Shown: in pieces, positions 1 through 11,629 of the stretch
Layout of the letters: each line of letters starts with the position of its first letter
Numbering within the stretch: the stretch's first letter is position 1
From: Sophora flavescens
Taxonomy: Eukaryota > Streptophyta > Magnoliopsida > Fabales > Fabaceae
Assembly (NCBI GenBank): GCA_030762895.1
Contig: CM061066.1
Location: forward strand, 119,196,715 to 119,260,714
Direction of reading: 5' to 3'
Length of the DNA: 64,000 nt
Position numbers and translations under genes: made by a program
The notes under the pieces: model-generated
What the model was told of the DNA's origin: nothing
What the model saw: the letters and a program-made list of their open reading frames with translations, nothing else
Databases searched by the model: none

Positions 1-289
1 ACATTATACAGTAATTGTCACAGACAATCAACACACATAACTAACAAATCATCCTCAAGTTAATATATATCATCCTCTACCCTTACTCGTAGGCAATCTA
101 ACACTTTATTTTAACGTAACCCCTCTAATCCTGTCACATGTCTTTACGTTATCGTGGCCACTACCACTCCTGTCATCATCCCTCATTCGCATCGGGGCAC
201 ACCCTCATTCCCGTAAGGATGTTCCACCTAGTGCACACCTCCATTCCCGTTAAGGTGTTCCATCCCCATTCCCGTCACCAATACACAAA

Positions 290-562
290 AGTTTTTTACG
301 TGTATTATATTACCAATACACAGTGTATTATATTACCAATACATAGAAGTGTTTTACATGTATTATATTACCAATACACGGTGTATTATATTACCAATAC
401 ACAGAAGTGTTTTACGTGTATTATATTACCAATATACGGTGTATTATATTACCAATACACAGATGTCCTTTAGTATTATATTACCAATACACTTTTGTCT
501 TTGTGTATTATATTACCAATACACTTTTGTCCTTGTGTATTATATTACCAATACACGGTTGT
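290..562. repeat. Tandem array of short dyads (about 9 copies)
   Basis: A roughly 22-bp motif is repeated about nine times, spaced by 5-15 bp. Each copy has inverted arms GTGTATT and AATACAC around ATATTACC, so each could fold into a 7-bp hairpin. A partial copy (CCAATACACAAAAG) starts near 278. Spacers alternate (AGAAGTGTTTTACGT, G, TTTTGTC), which gives a higher-order period near 58 bp in the first half. Reading frames through it merely follow the repeat. Confidence 0.85.
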
Positions 563-1476
563 GGACAACAACACCTATACTTGAATCTCACCAACCTGTT
601 TTAACAACATCCTAGTGCCTTAACCTTCCATTAGAACTTGACACATATTCTATGCCATAACACCTTTTTAACATACATCATCTAGGTTAGGCACTTCTAA
701 ATCATCATTAACCTCACACCCAAAACAATCATCTCGTAGACAACATATATATCTTTGCTTAAAATCCACTAAGCATAATAATAAAAACTAGGCAGATCAT
801 GCATAACACAATATCAATCAAAATATTTCAATATCACCAACATAGCATAAAAATCAATTCAATAAAGGTAATAAGCTCAAATCAACCATCAAGAATATAA
901 AATCAACCTAATATCGATAAACCTACAATCCCCGAATCGCCATTGGTTTTTCAGAAAAGGTTTCCAATGTGATTTTGGTCTTGTCGATTACTCGACTACT
1001 AGTAGGGTTTAGGTCGCCCTACACAATTATTATATAACCTACTACTTATCCATTCCAATGATAGGTTGGTTCTTTCCCCCACATGGCTTATCACCGAACT
1101 CCTGAACTCGAAGCTCCTCGTTGTCACACCACAAAGTACTAACTCCACCTTTTGTGAAGGTAAGGAGATTAGATGCTCGAAGAGGTATACCACGAACGTC
1201 CTCGTTTCCTCCGCGATAGAAGTCTAAGGTTATGAACACAAAATCACAAGTTAAAATCAAACAAGAACACTAAACCACAAGGTATAGGTTCGGCCAAGAC
1301 TAGTTCTTAGGATTAGATATTCCCGAAAATTATACAACTCATGGATTTATGATCCTTAAGTGTTAAGAGTTCATAAACAATGATCACTTAACAAAGTTGA
1401 ATTAAAATCCCACTAAGTTATAAACTTAGGGTATTCGGCCAAGGCTAGTAAAATAGGCTAGCATTCACTAAACTTT

Positions 1477-2100
1477 CCAATCTCTTAGGTTTAGCATCCA
1501 TATGTATTAAGGAGCTCAAAACAATGATCATTTTGGAGAAATAAGAACAAAGTATCCAAGGTCCATAACCTTCTAGGTTCGGGCTTCATAGGATTTATAG
1601 GTTAGAAATCTTTAAACTTTCCAATCTCTTAGACTTAGCATCCAAATATCTTATGGAGCTCAAGTCCATGATCATTTTGGAAAACAATGGAAACTTAAAC
1701 ATTCCAATCTCTTAGACTTAGCATCCAAATATCTTATGGAGCTCAAGTCCATGATCATCTTGGAAAAATGAAAGTAATACATCCTAGATTTAATAACATA
1801 GAATAAACAAGTTAGAAATCCTTAAACTTTCCAATATCTTAGACTAAGCCTCCAAATATCTTATGGAGCTCAAGTCCATGATCATTTTGGAAACTTAAAC
1901 ATTCCAATCTCTTAGACTTAGCATCCAAATATCTTATGGAGCTCAAGTCCATGATCATCTTGGAAAAATTAAAGTAATACATCCTAGCTTTAATAACATA
2001 GAATAAACAAGTTAGAAATCCTTAAAATTTCCAATCTCTTAGACTTAGCATCCAAATATCTTATGGAGCTTAAGTCCATGATCATTTTGGAAAAATAAAA
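1477..2100. repeat. Tandem modules in long LTR (about 6 copies)
   Basis: The sequence CCAATCTCTTAGACTTAGCA, followed by a block ending GAGCTCAAGTCCATGATCAT and TTTTGGAAAA, starts at 1477, 1621, 1704, 1831, 1904 and 2031. Spacings alternate between about 127-144 and 73-83 bp, so long and short units alternate. The same module occurs three times at about 129-bp spacing near 11177-11500 in element G. Confidence 0.85.
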
Positions 2101-3385
2101 ACTCAAGCATCCTAGCACCTAAACACTAAGTTTCGCCCATCATAGGATGATGAGGAAAATATTCTTTGTTTAACAATAACTCTTAGGTTTAGAATCACAA
2201 GGTATTAAGAGTTCTAAATCCATGATCATACTTGGAAAGTTGAAACATAGTATCCTAGGCTTACTTATTCATATTTTCAGCCATCATAGGAACAAGCTAT
2301 CAAAACTTCCAAGATTTATAGATTTAAGATCAATGGATAGTTAGAAACTCAAACACATGATCATATTCCAAAAGTTAAAACAAACTTCCTAGGTCACAAA
2401 TGCAAGCATTCGGCCTTCATTGGAAGAGATAGGTAGAGATTTTTGTTTTACACAACCTCTTAGTATGTGAAAATATAAATTAATACAAGACTATAGAAAG
2501 TGGTTTCAACTCAAAAGGAGTTTTCTACCATTTTAGAGAGATTTTAGAAGTTTAAATCATATAAAGAACACATAAAGCAAACTAAGAAATAAAAGATGAA
2601 ACTTGCAAAAAGATTCATATGAGAGCATTACCCTTAGTATAAGGAATAACTTTAATGAAGAATTCAAGTGGAAAATACTAATAAAAATGGAAGCTTTAAG
2701 TGTTTGAAAAAGAAGAAATGGAAGAAGTCGAAGAAGTATGAAGATAGAGGAAGAAAAATGAGAGAATGAAGATGAGTGATGATTATATAGAGGAGGGAGA
2801 GGGGAGCACGAAATTTTGGAGAGAGGATGAGCTTGGAGAGCAAGTTTTGTCTATAAGGCTTGTTTGGTTGAAGAGGAAAGATAAAAATATGTTTTTAGAA
2901 TATAATATGATATAATTTGAAAAGTGTCATCATGACCACATTTTAGGATGTGGCTTAGGCCATCCCCCTAGTAAGTCACTTCACTCTCACATGTCACCTC
3001 ATCACTTTTGTGCTCCCTACTCTGCTCCATTGCGTATCCGGTTCAAGTTTCCGATCGTATTTCGCCCGGAATAAATATTATATTTTATTTCCGAACTCGA
3101 ATTTTTGAAAATTTCCAATATTAAACAAAACATCACAAAAACACTAACTGTTTTGTTCACGGTTCAAAATTAGATTTTCTGCTCAATAAACTTGTACCGG
3201 CAGTGACAACGCAGACCGGCTTTCGTCTGAATTTTCAACTAAAAATTTTACCGTAACCTTCTACCATAAAGTAGACTATGAATATGATTTTGTTTTATTC
3301 AAAAACACTTTTTAACTCTTAGATTAAAATATAATTAATTATATTTTAACCGGTTGAACAGCATAATTAAAATCAAACTGTTACA

Positions 3386-3809
3386 ATGGGCACAACATGA
3401 AGTTGTAACACATGAGAGTGCATTAAAATTGTTGGTAGCGGACTTGAGCACGGTGGAGTGGAAGCTGTTGCTGTCAAATTTGCACAAGAGTTGGAGTTAG
3501 TGTGGGATAGCCAAGAGTCAAATATACTAACTACATGTGGTGTGGGAGAGAGAGTTTTATTATGGTGATTACTCTTGTATGGAAAGAATAACTCATCAAA
3601 AACAACATGTAGTGAGATGAAGAATTCCTTAATAGGAGGATGAAAGCATTTATACCCTTTATGACTATCACTATATCCAAAGAATGGTTTTTGGATCAAA
3701 TTTGTGACGTCGTGTGTCCCAAGTGTAATGAAAACATTTAGAGCCAACGACACGAAAGTGAAGAATAGTTAGGATATGTCCCATGCAAAGCAAAGTAAGG
3801 AGTTTCAAA
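3386..3809 (-). pseudogene. Ty1/copia pol fragment (integrase end to RT linker)
   Basis: On the minus strand the residues after CACTA-2 read like the copia region just downstream of the integrase core: TPYFALHG, then a WDTRRHKFDPKT block, then (in the next frame) FGYSDSHKGYKCFHPP and FFISLHVVFDE. This is the SH3-like segment before the hinge that leads to reverse transcriptase. A frameshift and an in-frame stop lie between the two blocks, near 3680-3755. The fragment is cut by the long LTR at 3385 and by CACTA-2 at 3810; the rest of this copia element is not seen elsewhere in the window. It is the oldest host layer of the left block. Confidence 0.75.
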
Positions 3810-4357
3810 CACTACAAAAAAAGGTCAAATAGCGATCGAAAATATCAGTGGCCATTAGCGATCGAACTCGCGATCGATTTTAGGATCTCTCAGAAAGTTG
3901 GAAATAATGTAATCAACGATCGAAACAGTTGGTAGCAAACCAATCGGTCACCAATTTGGTCGCCAAAACTACAAATTTAAAAGTCAAATTTTGTTGACTA
4001 ATTGGCAACCGAAGTTGTGACCAATAATATTTCAACGGTAAAATTTTAACTAGTTAGCAACCGATATCCTATTCGGTTGCTAAAGCTCGTAAACAAAAAA
4101 TTAAATGGAGCCCAATAGCGACCAATTCCTATTTGGTAGCTAAAGTGAGTTAATGAAAAATTAAAAAGGAGCCAAACAACGAAGAAATTGGAGACCAATT
4201 TTAAATATTAAGTCATGGCGACCGATTTAACGATCGAATATTTCGGTCGCTAAATTTAGAATCCCTAAATCGTGTAGTTACCCATTTCTTCTTCATTTTC
4301 ACGATCTTTCTTTTCCTCTTTCTCTTTCTCTCTCTGTAGTTCCTCCTCTAGCCACCA
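3810..4357 (+). mobile_element. CACTA-2, 5' terminal and subterminal region
   Basis: Starts with the terminal motif CACTACAAAAAAA, preceded by AAA (possible 3-bp duplication). Subterminal repeats of the type GCGATCGAA, CGACCGATTT and TTCGGTCGCTAAA follow on both strands, as in CACTA-1 and CACTA-3. It then runs into a CT-rich leader (from CCCTAAATC at 4261), which matches the leader of the other two copies. The leader is interrupted at 4357 by element E and resumes at 19811 as CCACCACAAGACG. No matching TGTAGTG right end was found. Confidence 0.85.
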
Positions 4358-5790
4358 TGTGACACCCTCTACCCCGCATACATTAAAAAACGATAACAAA
4401 TATATATAAAAGAGAGAAAACACATACATATATATATATATACCTATAATTATCAAAACCGGGCAGAGACTGCCGCATTGTAACATAACGCAGAAATAAC
4501 CAAAACATGTTTATAAAGAAAACATAACATAAAACAAAACCATAAACTAACCCAACCTCGATGTCACACTACAGAGCTGGTATAACCAATCCGATAAAAC
4601 AACTCGGATACAATTGGAAACAACTAAACAACTACTGAAAATGGGAAATCCTATCTACGAGTCGCGGATCCTCAGAGTCACTCCTCAACTAGCTGCACAT
4701 CGACCTCTGCATAAACGATACATGCCACAAACAAGAAACATAGAGATACGGAGCAGTTAGCAAGACGAGAATACATCACACAAGCATGTTATATCAAGTA
4801 GCAATATCATAACAATCATCATCATATAACGTGTATGCTATGCAATGCAGTTCTGCTCCACTCCTCTACTATGCACTTGAATACAAACTAACTCAGGATG
4901 CCAACTTTGGGGTTACATTTCCACATTGTCCAATAAGCACCAACACCGGGGAAATCCACAAAACCATGGGTGGACCCCTAGGACAACCGACACATCTTAT
5001 TCTCGGATGCACCACCACGGTGTATACTTGATTCCCTTTCGGACGAATCCCGCGGACGGCCAGATCGTCTTACTCTCGGACAACCTCCCCTATGTTGCAC
5101 AACCTCCAATCAACATCTCCGATGCATGAATGCATGACAAACAACACACAACCACAACCACCACCTCCTCTTGGGCCCATAGGCTACCCAAGTTTTATCA
5201 CCATCAACATTTCGACCACTAGGCTATCGAGGATTATCATTTAACGTTCATCGTTAAGTCTTTTAAGCATTAATAACACTCTGGTCATTAAGCACCGGAG
5301 CTCAACACCTTGACCATCAAGCATCAAGGTCCCCTTGGAGCGAACACTAGATACCAAGGTACAACATCTTATCACTTGGAGCGAACACTAGGCTACCAAG
5401 GTTCAACATCTTAACGCTTGGAGCGGATACTAGGCTACCAAGGTACAACATCTTATCACTTGTCCTTGGTCTTCATATCACTTGTATTTGGTGTTCATGT
5501 TTCGTTGGTATCTTATTAAATCTTTTAAGTGTTTGGGGTGAAAACCCCTATTTCAACATTCTGGTTTTACGTTACTCAGGTGAGCACGGGCGTGCTCACC
5601 CTCAGCACGGGCGTTGTAACGCCCTAAACTTGGGCGTCACTTTGTTACCCATTGCGGAAAATAAAATAATTAAATTGTTGGTTGCTTCCGATAAATGACA
5701 TTTTCTTAATAAGTGAGTATTCTCAAAATGGTGATATTTTAAAAAAAAAAACAACGGTAAGTGATGAACACTCAGAACATGAAATGTAAA

Positions 5791-5794
<4 letters not shown>

Positions 5795-5843
<49 letters not shown>
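5795..5843. repeat. (AT)n microsatellite
   Basis: About 24 uninterrupted AT dinucleotides inside element G. Confidence 0.95.
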
Positions 5844-5845
<2 letters not shown>

Positions 5846-6066
5846 CTATCCCAATGGGATTCAGAGTTTAGTACAGAAACTAGGGCCTGATCAGAATGGC
5901 CATTAATAACAGAGTTACAGAACATACTGTTAACAGTTGTAAACTAAGTAAAGCAAAATAGGGGGATGGTCTGAAACCACAAATCAAAAGGGTGGCTCTA
6001 AGAAGCCAAATACAGTCGGACTAAGACAAACTAACCACAAAATATACACCCCTAAGCTGGCCACTA

Positions 6067-8041
6067 CTAATGACTAAAGGAAGACTCGCCACGAACACTC
6101 CCACAAGAAGAGACCCCAGGTGATGGGTCCACGACATCTCCGCCCTCATCAGGAGAGTCGGAATCATAAAAATCCGGATCGTCATCAAGCATGTACTCTG
6201 GCACCTCATCAAGATCATCGTCGTGATCCAAGACGCAGTACACGGACTCATCCTCCAGGTACTCCTTGGGGTCCTCCTCCGGATCCTCCTCAATCGGTGA
6301 AGCCGGCTCGATGTTGATGTCACCGGCAAGTGTACCGGGTCGTCGCAAGTAATAAAATAAACACGGTAAGTAATTACCGAGGTCGAACTCAGAGATTGGG
6401 CTACCAATTCAACTAATCCGCGAGAAATCCAATACGTTTGGTCAAGTTACAGAAGGTGGTTGAGAGAGAGAAAATAGGATCAAATTCAAATTAACAAATC
6501 TAATAAAATAATTAACTAAAAATCTGAAATTAAAATGTCCAAGGTCACAAATCCACCTACCCAATATGCATTCCCAAGTGATGATGAATTCCTCCCTAAG
6601 TTCAATTACAATGTAAACCGGGACCCCCAAATTCTCCTAAATCCACTGTCGTGCTCATTAGGACATATTCGAAGATTGGATTAATTACTTACTATGTCTC
6701 ATAATCCTAATCTCGAATTCTATTAATTCTTGTTCCCTATAAGGTTGCACCGATCTCCTACTCACTCTCGTGCAATATTCGATTAGTGATCCCAATTCAA
6801 GTTCTAAAACGCGAATCGCCTCTCAGCGTCAACACGTTTAACTAGTCAATCACGCAACACATATGATCAACGCAATCAAATCAGAATTGGAAAACATAAA
6901 TTGAGACAAGGGAGAAAGACATACATCACATCGAATCTACACCGCCATGGGTGGCTTCATTGTTCCCTCAGACGAGGGGATTAGTTCCTCATGCTCATAG
7001 ACAAACAATCGGACATAATCTCCATAGCAAAATAAGAAAAAGAAAAAGGGAGACGCAGCTCCAAAGAGAAAAGAAATCTTCCTAAACGCTACTCTACAGT
7101 GGAAAACTACTAGGATTCGGATCTACCCAGAAGCTCCCCAAAAACCCCCTCCAACTTCTGATCTGAAACAGCCTATAAATAGGGATTCTGGTTCTCGGCC
7201 GCTCGCGGGGCAAACAACCTTTCGCGTGGCGAATCATTAGTTTTGGCGCGCTTTCAATTTGGATTTTCGCGAGGCGAGAGTGTATTCGGGCGAGTCTTCA
7301 AACCTTAATCGTCACTGTGAGTGACCTTCATCACGGCTAGGCCGTGATGGTCTCTGTCTTCCAGGGTCTTCAGACTCTCGCGGAGCGAGAAGACTCTCGC
7401 GAGGCGAACCAGAATTGATGACTTTTGCTGTTTTGTTGATCTTCAGGCTCGCGAGGCGAGCATCCACTCGCGGGGCAAGTATCTTCAGAATGGATATTTC
7501 CACTATTTCCTTGACTCGAAGTGCTTCCTTGACTCTTGGAGCTTCACTTCTAACTTGAAACAATAAAAAAGAACAAAAAGCGTAATTCTACTCAAAATAG
7601 ACTAAAAACTGCGAGAATTTCCTAGAACAAGTCAAAGTCCAACTTAGGAACAAAACAAGGCAAATTTGGGCGAAAACGAGATTGAACTCGAATAATTTGC
7701 ACAAAAACCACAGTCTATCTAGTTATAAAACTAGATAAGCCAAAGGCTTATCACTCGACACCAGGTAATGGTACCTCTAGAGGCGGGTGCTCATGTAGCT
7801 GTCCATTCATCTGTAGCACGTGTGAGTAGTACCAAGGTGGTGGGAGAGTAATCCTCCTCGTCTCAACTGTCTGAACTCTGTGACATGGTTCACCATCGAC
7901 ATTCTTCTCCAGCGTGGTTATCGGTCCATGATAGGTAGCCGATGTAGATCCGGGGTGAATCTACCACGCCCCCGCATTCCCCGCATCATCGAAGATCTCA
8001 GTTTTCGATCCCGACGGTACCAATGGGATGTTCAGATCCAT
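6067..8041 (-). pseudogene. Acidic ORF of unknown function, split by solo LTR A
   Basis: On the minus strand an ATG at 8041 opens a frame that runs to the LTR A target site, and the same frame resumes at 6311 and ends at 6067 (about 180 codons in total). The first part has one in-frame TAG about 27 codons in. It includes a proline/tryptophan segment (LPPPWYYSHVL) near the middle. The second part is strongly acidic (PIEEDPEEDPKEY, DHDDDLDEVPEYMLDDD) and ends SSCGSVRGESSFSH. I do not recognise the family. The frame is kept across the insertion, so the reading frame existed before LTR A arrived. A degraded accessory protein of a retroelement is possible. Confidence 0.45.
6312..7753 (-). mobile_element. 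Solo LTR A
   Basis: A 1,442-bp unit with termini TGTTGATG and TTATCA and duplication CTCGA on both sides (6307-6311 and 7754-7758). On the plus strand it opens with GGCAAGTGTACCGGGTCGT, which parallels the reversed LTR end of element D (GGCAAGTATACCCAGTCGT). It is therefore a relative of D lying in minus orientation. Near 7200-7480 it holds about seven dyads of the CTCGCGAGGCGAG type and one ATCACGGC..GCCGTGAT-type dyad at about 7331. Confidence 0.92.
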
Positions 8042-8166
8042 CTAAACTCATAGATATACAGCGATGCCGAAAAGCAAAGAGAAATAACAAGAAGGTATGC
8101 AAGAGTGAGATACCAATATATGGATAGATTACAATAACCATATGCATGATACATGCTTCACATCAA

Positions 8167-9393
8167 TGACGCGCTGTCGCGCACGCGTCAAAAAGCGAGC
8201 GGTTTGGAAAAATATGCAGTTAGGGAGCGACAACTCGAGTATCGTCTCACAAGGACTCTTGGGTTGTTGTTAACAGAAAAAGTCAGTTTTGGGGGGGAGG
8301 GGGGGGGGGGGGGGGTTTGAGACTTAAAACTAAATAAACAAAACAAAGCAGAAAAACTATGCAAACTAAATAATTACCAAATAAGCTAAACGATCAACCT
8401 ACTGCTTTCGGTTTCCCACTATCATCGGTTCATATAAATCCAAGCCCTAAGCGGATTCTAATCTCTTTTCGATTGTAACATCAATTAACAAGCGAAACCG
8501 ACGCTACGAGACATATGTTCCTAATTCCGAATTAAGCAAACGGATTAAGCCCTTCGTGAATTAAGCAAACACGAATTGAACACACGCGAATTAAGCAAAC
8601 GCGATTAAGTTTAGGAACACACAATCATCGAAACAAATCAATATATATTCCATACAAACTGAATTAAGCAAACAGAATATATAGAACAAATATTGAAAGA
8701 GAAAATCAATGAGATTAGGAATTATAGAACCTCAAGCGGCAGTGCGAACCGATTACAGTAGATCAATCCAAGGAGACTAGTTCTCCATTACAAAGGAAAA
8801 AACAAAGCACTAAACCTAATTCGCAGTCGTCCTAAAAGAAAAGAAGATGATGAGAAGATAAACTAAAAACTGACTACTGCAATCTGCCCTAGAACAACAA
8901 TTTATATCTGTCAGTTCTGCGCTAGCTCGCGAGGCGAGCACTCATTCGCGAGGCGACTCTTATGAAGAAATCTGCAACGTTTAGACTTCTCGCGAGGCGA
9001 AGAATGTCTCGCGAGGTGAGGAATGGAAGAGTCTTCTTATTACACCCTTTATGATAATCACGGGCTGACCGTGATGCTTTCTGACTTCCAGGCTCGCGAG
9101 GTGACACAGAAAGGGTTGCATTTCCTGGCACAGTCAGCCTTCAGGATCGCGAGGCGAAGATCTTCTCGCGGGGCGAATAACTCCAGAACTGCTTCTCTTT
9201 ATTAACCTGAAAACGACAAATAGCGGTAAGTGCTTTATTTGACTCTAAATCAGCTAAATTACCCTATAAATACTTTACAAACTCAAAATGTTGCTTGAGG
9301 GCAATTTAATCTAATTTGGGCGAAAATGAAATATAATTAGCACAAAACCATGGTCGTACTAGTCATAAAACTAGATGAGCCAGCGACTGATCA
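8167..9393 (-). mobile_element. Solo LTR B
   Basis: A 1,227-bp unit starting TGACGCGCTG and ending GACTGATCA, with duplication ATCAA (8162-8166 and 9394-9398). It has a G-rich run near 8290-8317, repeated ATTAAGCAAAC words near 8530-8680, and seven TCGCGAGGCGA-type dyads between 8925 and 9176, with a CACGGGCTGACCGTG dyad at about 9058. Its beginning matches the partial LTR F at 63261. Confidence 0.92.
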
Positions 9394-9569
9394 ATCAACA
9401 TATTAACATTTACCAAATATTAATAGATAAAACAACAAGTATCATATCAATGGGTGTCATACCCGTACAATCAGTTTTTATAAAGATTATGCATGACACT
9501 TCAAAATTCCGGCTCTATGAACTTAATCTCATGAGATCCCTTCATCTTTTTTAAGAGTTGATCAAACTC

Positions 9570-9712
9570 AAGCCCCCACTTGGGCATCACCGTTGTGATT
9601 TATATAACAGCCCCTGCTTGGGCATCACCGAAGTGACTAAAAGTCCCTGTTTGGACATCACCGAAGTGACTAATAGACCATGCTTGGGCATCACCGAAGT
9701 GACTAACCTGTG
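9570..9712. repeat. Short tandem repeat in element G
   Basis: Units of about 45-50 bp containing CTTGGGCATCACCG and AAGTGACTAA occur about four times, in head-to-tail order. No coding potential. Confidence 0.75.
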
Positions 9713-11176
9713 AGGCACGTCTGCCTAAATGCATGAAGAAAAACATTCGTTCAAGATGTTTTCTTTGTGTTCAATCTCATTCGTTGTCGAAACTCAAAGC
9801 TAACAACCATTCATAATTTTCATCACTTGAAATTACTCAACATCAATACAGGACATGTAGTCCGAGTGCTCAATCACAATACCTTCGACCGATGCACCGG
9901 TCAAGACTTGTGGTTATAGAAAACAACATTCACCTTTATTAACGTTTATCACAACGTAATTAGGACACACAATCCACAACAACGTGAATAGGACACACAG
10001 TCCACAACAACGTAATTAGGACACACAATCCATATCATTGTGACACGGATCAAAGATCTACGTGTAAATTACAGAACACTGGTATTCCGATGTCTCGTAT
10101 ACTAGATTCGATTTCACCTTTTCTTACTTTTCGTTCAGTGAAAATTAAATACCAAAATAAAACCTCGACAACCCATCCAAGTTATCGGAATATTTTCGAA
10201 AGTATTTCTTTACAGGAAATATTTTCATTGGAAAATCATTTGTAAACTATTTTAAGAAATCCATTTTCTCTTGAAATCGTTTTCTTAAAATATCTCTATT
10301 TGAGGTCAAATATTTTCCAAAGGCTTTTCCTTCCATAAAAACACATATTTTCTAAATGATTTTCTCTTGTACAAAAACTTAGTTCGTAAGAAAATAATTT
10401 CCTTTAACTTGAAATTATTTAACACAAGTTCCAAAGTTTGATCCTTCCGGAATAAATACAAGTAAGATCACTTACTTTCCAAAACACATACTTTTCTAAA
10501 GAACATTTTAAAATGAACACCATTACTTTCAAAATTCTATTAGAAGCTTATTTAGGCTTTCAATCATATAATTAGTTGAGCACCGACTAACGTCGGGCTT
10601 TTCGGACATCAATCATTATCATCATAATCTCAGTCAACAATATAACAGTTAATGACAGTTCATAACATATATGATTCACAACACTTTAAATCAAGTAAGG
10701 ATCAACTTCAAACAGTTATCACAACAGTTCAAGTATACAAATCATTCAAACTTTGATTCAATCTAATAACAATATTCAAATAAATCGAGCAAACCATATA
10801 CACACATGCACATAGCTATTGAATATCCCTCAGGTTGTCCCCTCTTACCTTTTGTGAAGGTAAAGGTACGTGATGCTTGAGGAAGTGTACTACGAATGTC
10901 CTTGTCTACTCCGCGACGAAAGTCTAGTTTTATGAACACAATACCACAAGTTAAAAGTTAACCAAGAACATTAAACCAAGAAGGTATAGGTTTGGCCATG
11001 GCATAAAATAGGGTTAAAGGTTTTCAAAAGAGAATACAACTCATGGATTAATGATCCTTAAGTGTTAGGAGTTCATAACCAAGGTTCACTTTACAAAGGT
11101 AGAACAAAATCCCACTAAATCCATGCTTAGGGTTTCAGCCTCTTTAGTATAAGTAGGCTAGAAATCTTTAAACTTT

Positions 11177-11520
11177 CCAATCTCTTAGACTTAGCATCCA
11201 AATGTATTAAGGAGCTCAAGTCCATGGTCATATTGGAAAATGAAAACAAAACATCCTAGGTTCGCAACCATCATAGGATAAATAGGCTAGAAATCTTTAA
11301 ACTTTCCAATCTCTTAGACTTAGCATCCAAATGTATTAAGGAGTTCAAGTCCATGATCATATTGGAAAATAAAAACAAAACATCGTAGGTTCACAACCAT
11401 CATAGGATAAATAGGCTAGAAATCTTTAAACTTTCCAATCTATTAGACTGAGCATCCAAATGTATTAATGAGCTCAAGTCCATGATCATATTGGAAAATG
11501 AAAACAAAACATCCTAGGTC
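11177..11520. repeat. Three tandem modules in element G
   Basis: CCAATCTCTTAGACTTAGCA blocks begin at 11177, 11306 and 11435 (period about 129 bp). Each contains GAGCTCAAGTCCATG and a following ATATTGGAAAA. The module is shared with the array at 1477-2100. Confidence 0.85.
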
Positions 11521-11629
11521 CACAACCTACTAGGTTCGGCCATCATGGGATCAACAAGCTAGGAAATTTCAAACTTTTCAAGACTTTAGATTTAAGATCA
11601 AGAGGTATCTAGAAGCTCAAATACATGAT

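Larger units (their letters stand above)
1..3385 (-). mobile_element. Long LTR-like repeat, right part (left end outside window)
   Basis: Non-coding AT-rich DNA ending in CTGTTACA directly before copia coding sequence. From about 1140 to 3300 it runs parallel, with substitutions, to 10850-13860 inside element G: the same order of blocks, the same 'CCTTTTGTGAAGGTA' start, the same lagging tandem modules, and the same block near 3030-3250 (a GGTTCAAGTTT..CGATCGTATTT stretch, then ACCGGCAGTGA). The terminal TTACA matches the terminus of G, so I read it as the same kind of long LTR; strand follows from reading G as TGTAACGCTC...GGGCGTTACA on the minus strand. No ORF has family similarity. The left end is not in the window, so no target duplication can be checked. 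Confidence 0.6.

Noticed and set aside
290..562. CRISPR-like array
   Set aside because: Repeats are themselves dyads with variable short spacers in plant DNA; no cas genes and spacers are repeated.
138..615. Three overlapping frames of 65-111 codons
   Set aside because: They only translate the hairpin repeat array; the residues repeat with the DNA period.
5602..5925. 107-codon minus-strand frame
   Set aside because: Its centre is translation of the (AT)n microsatellite (YIYIYI); no family signal.
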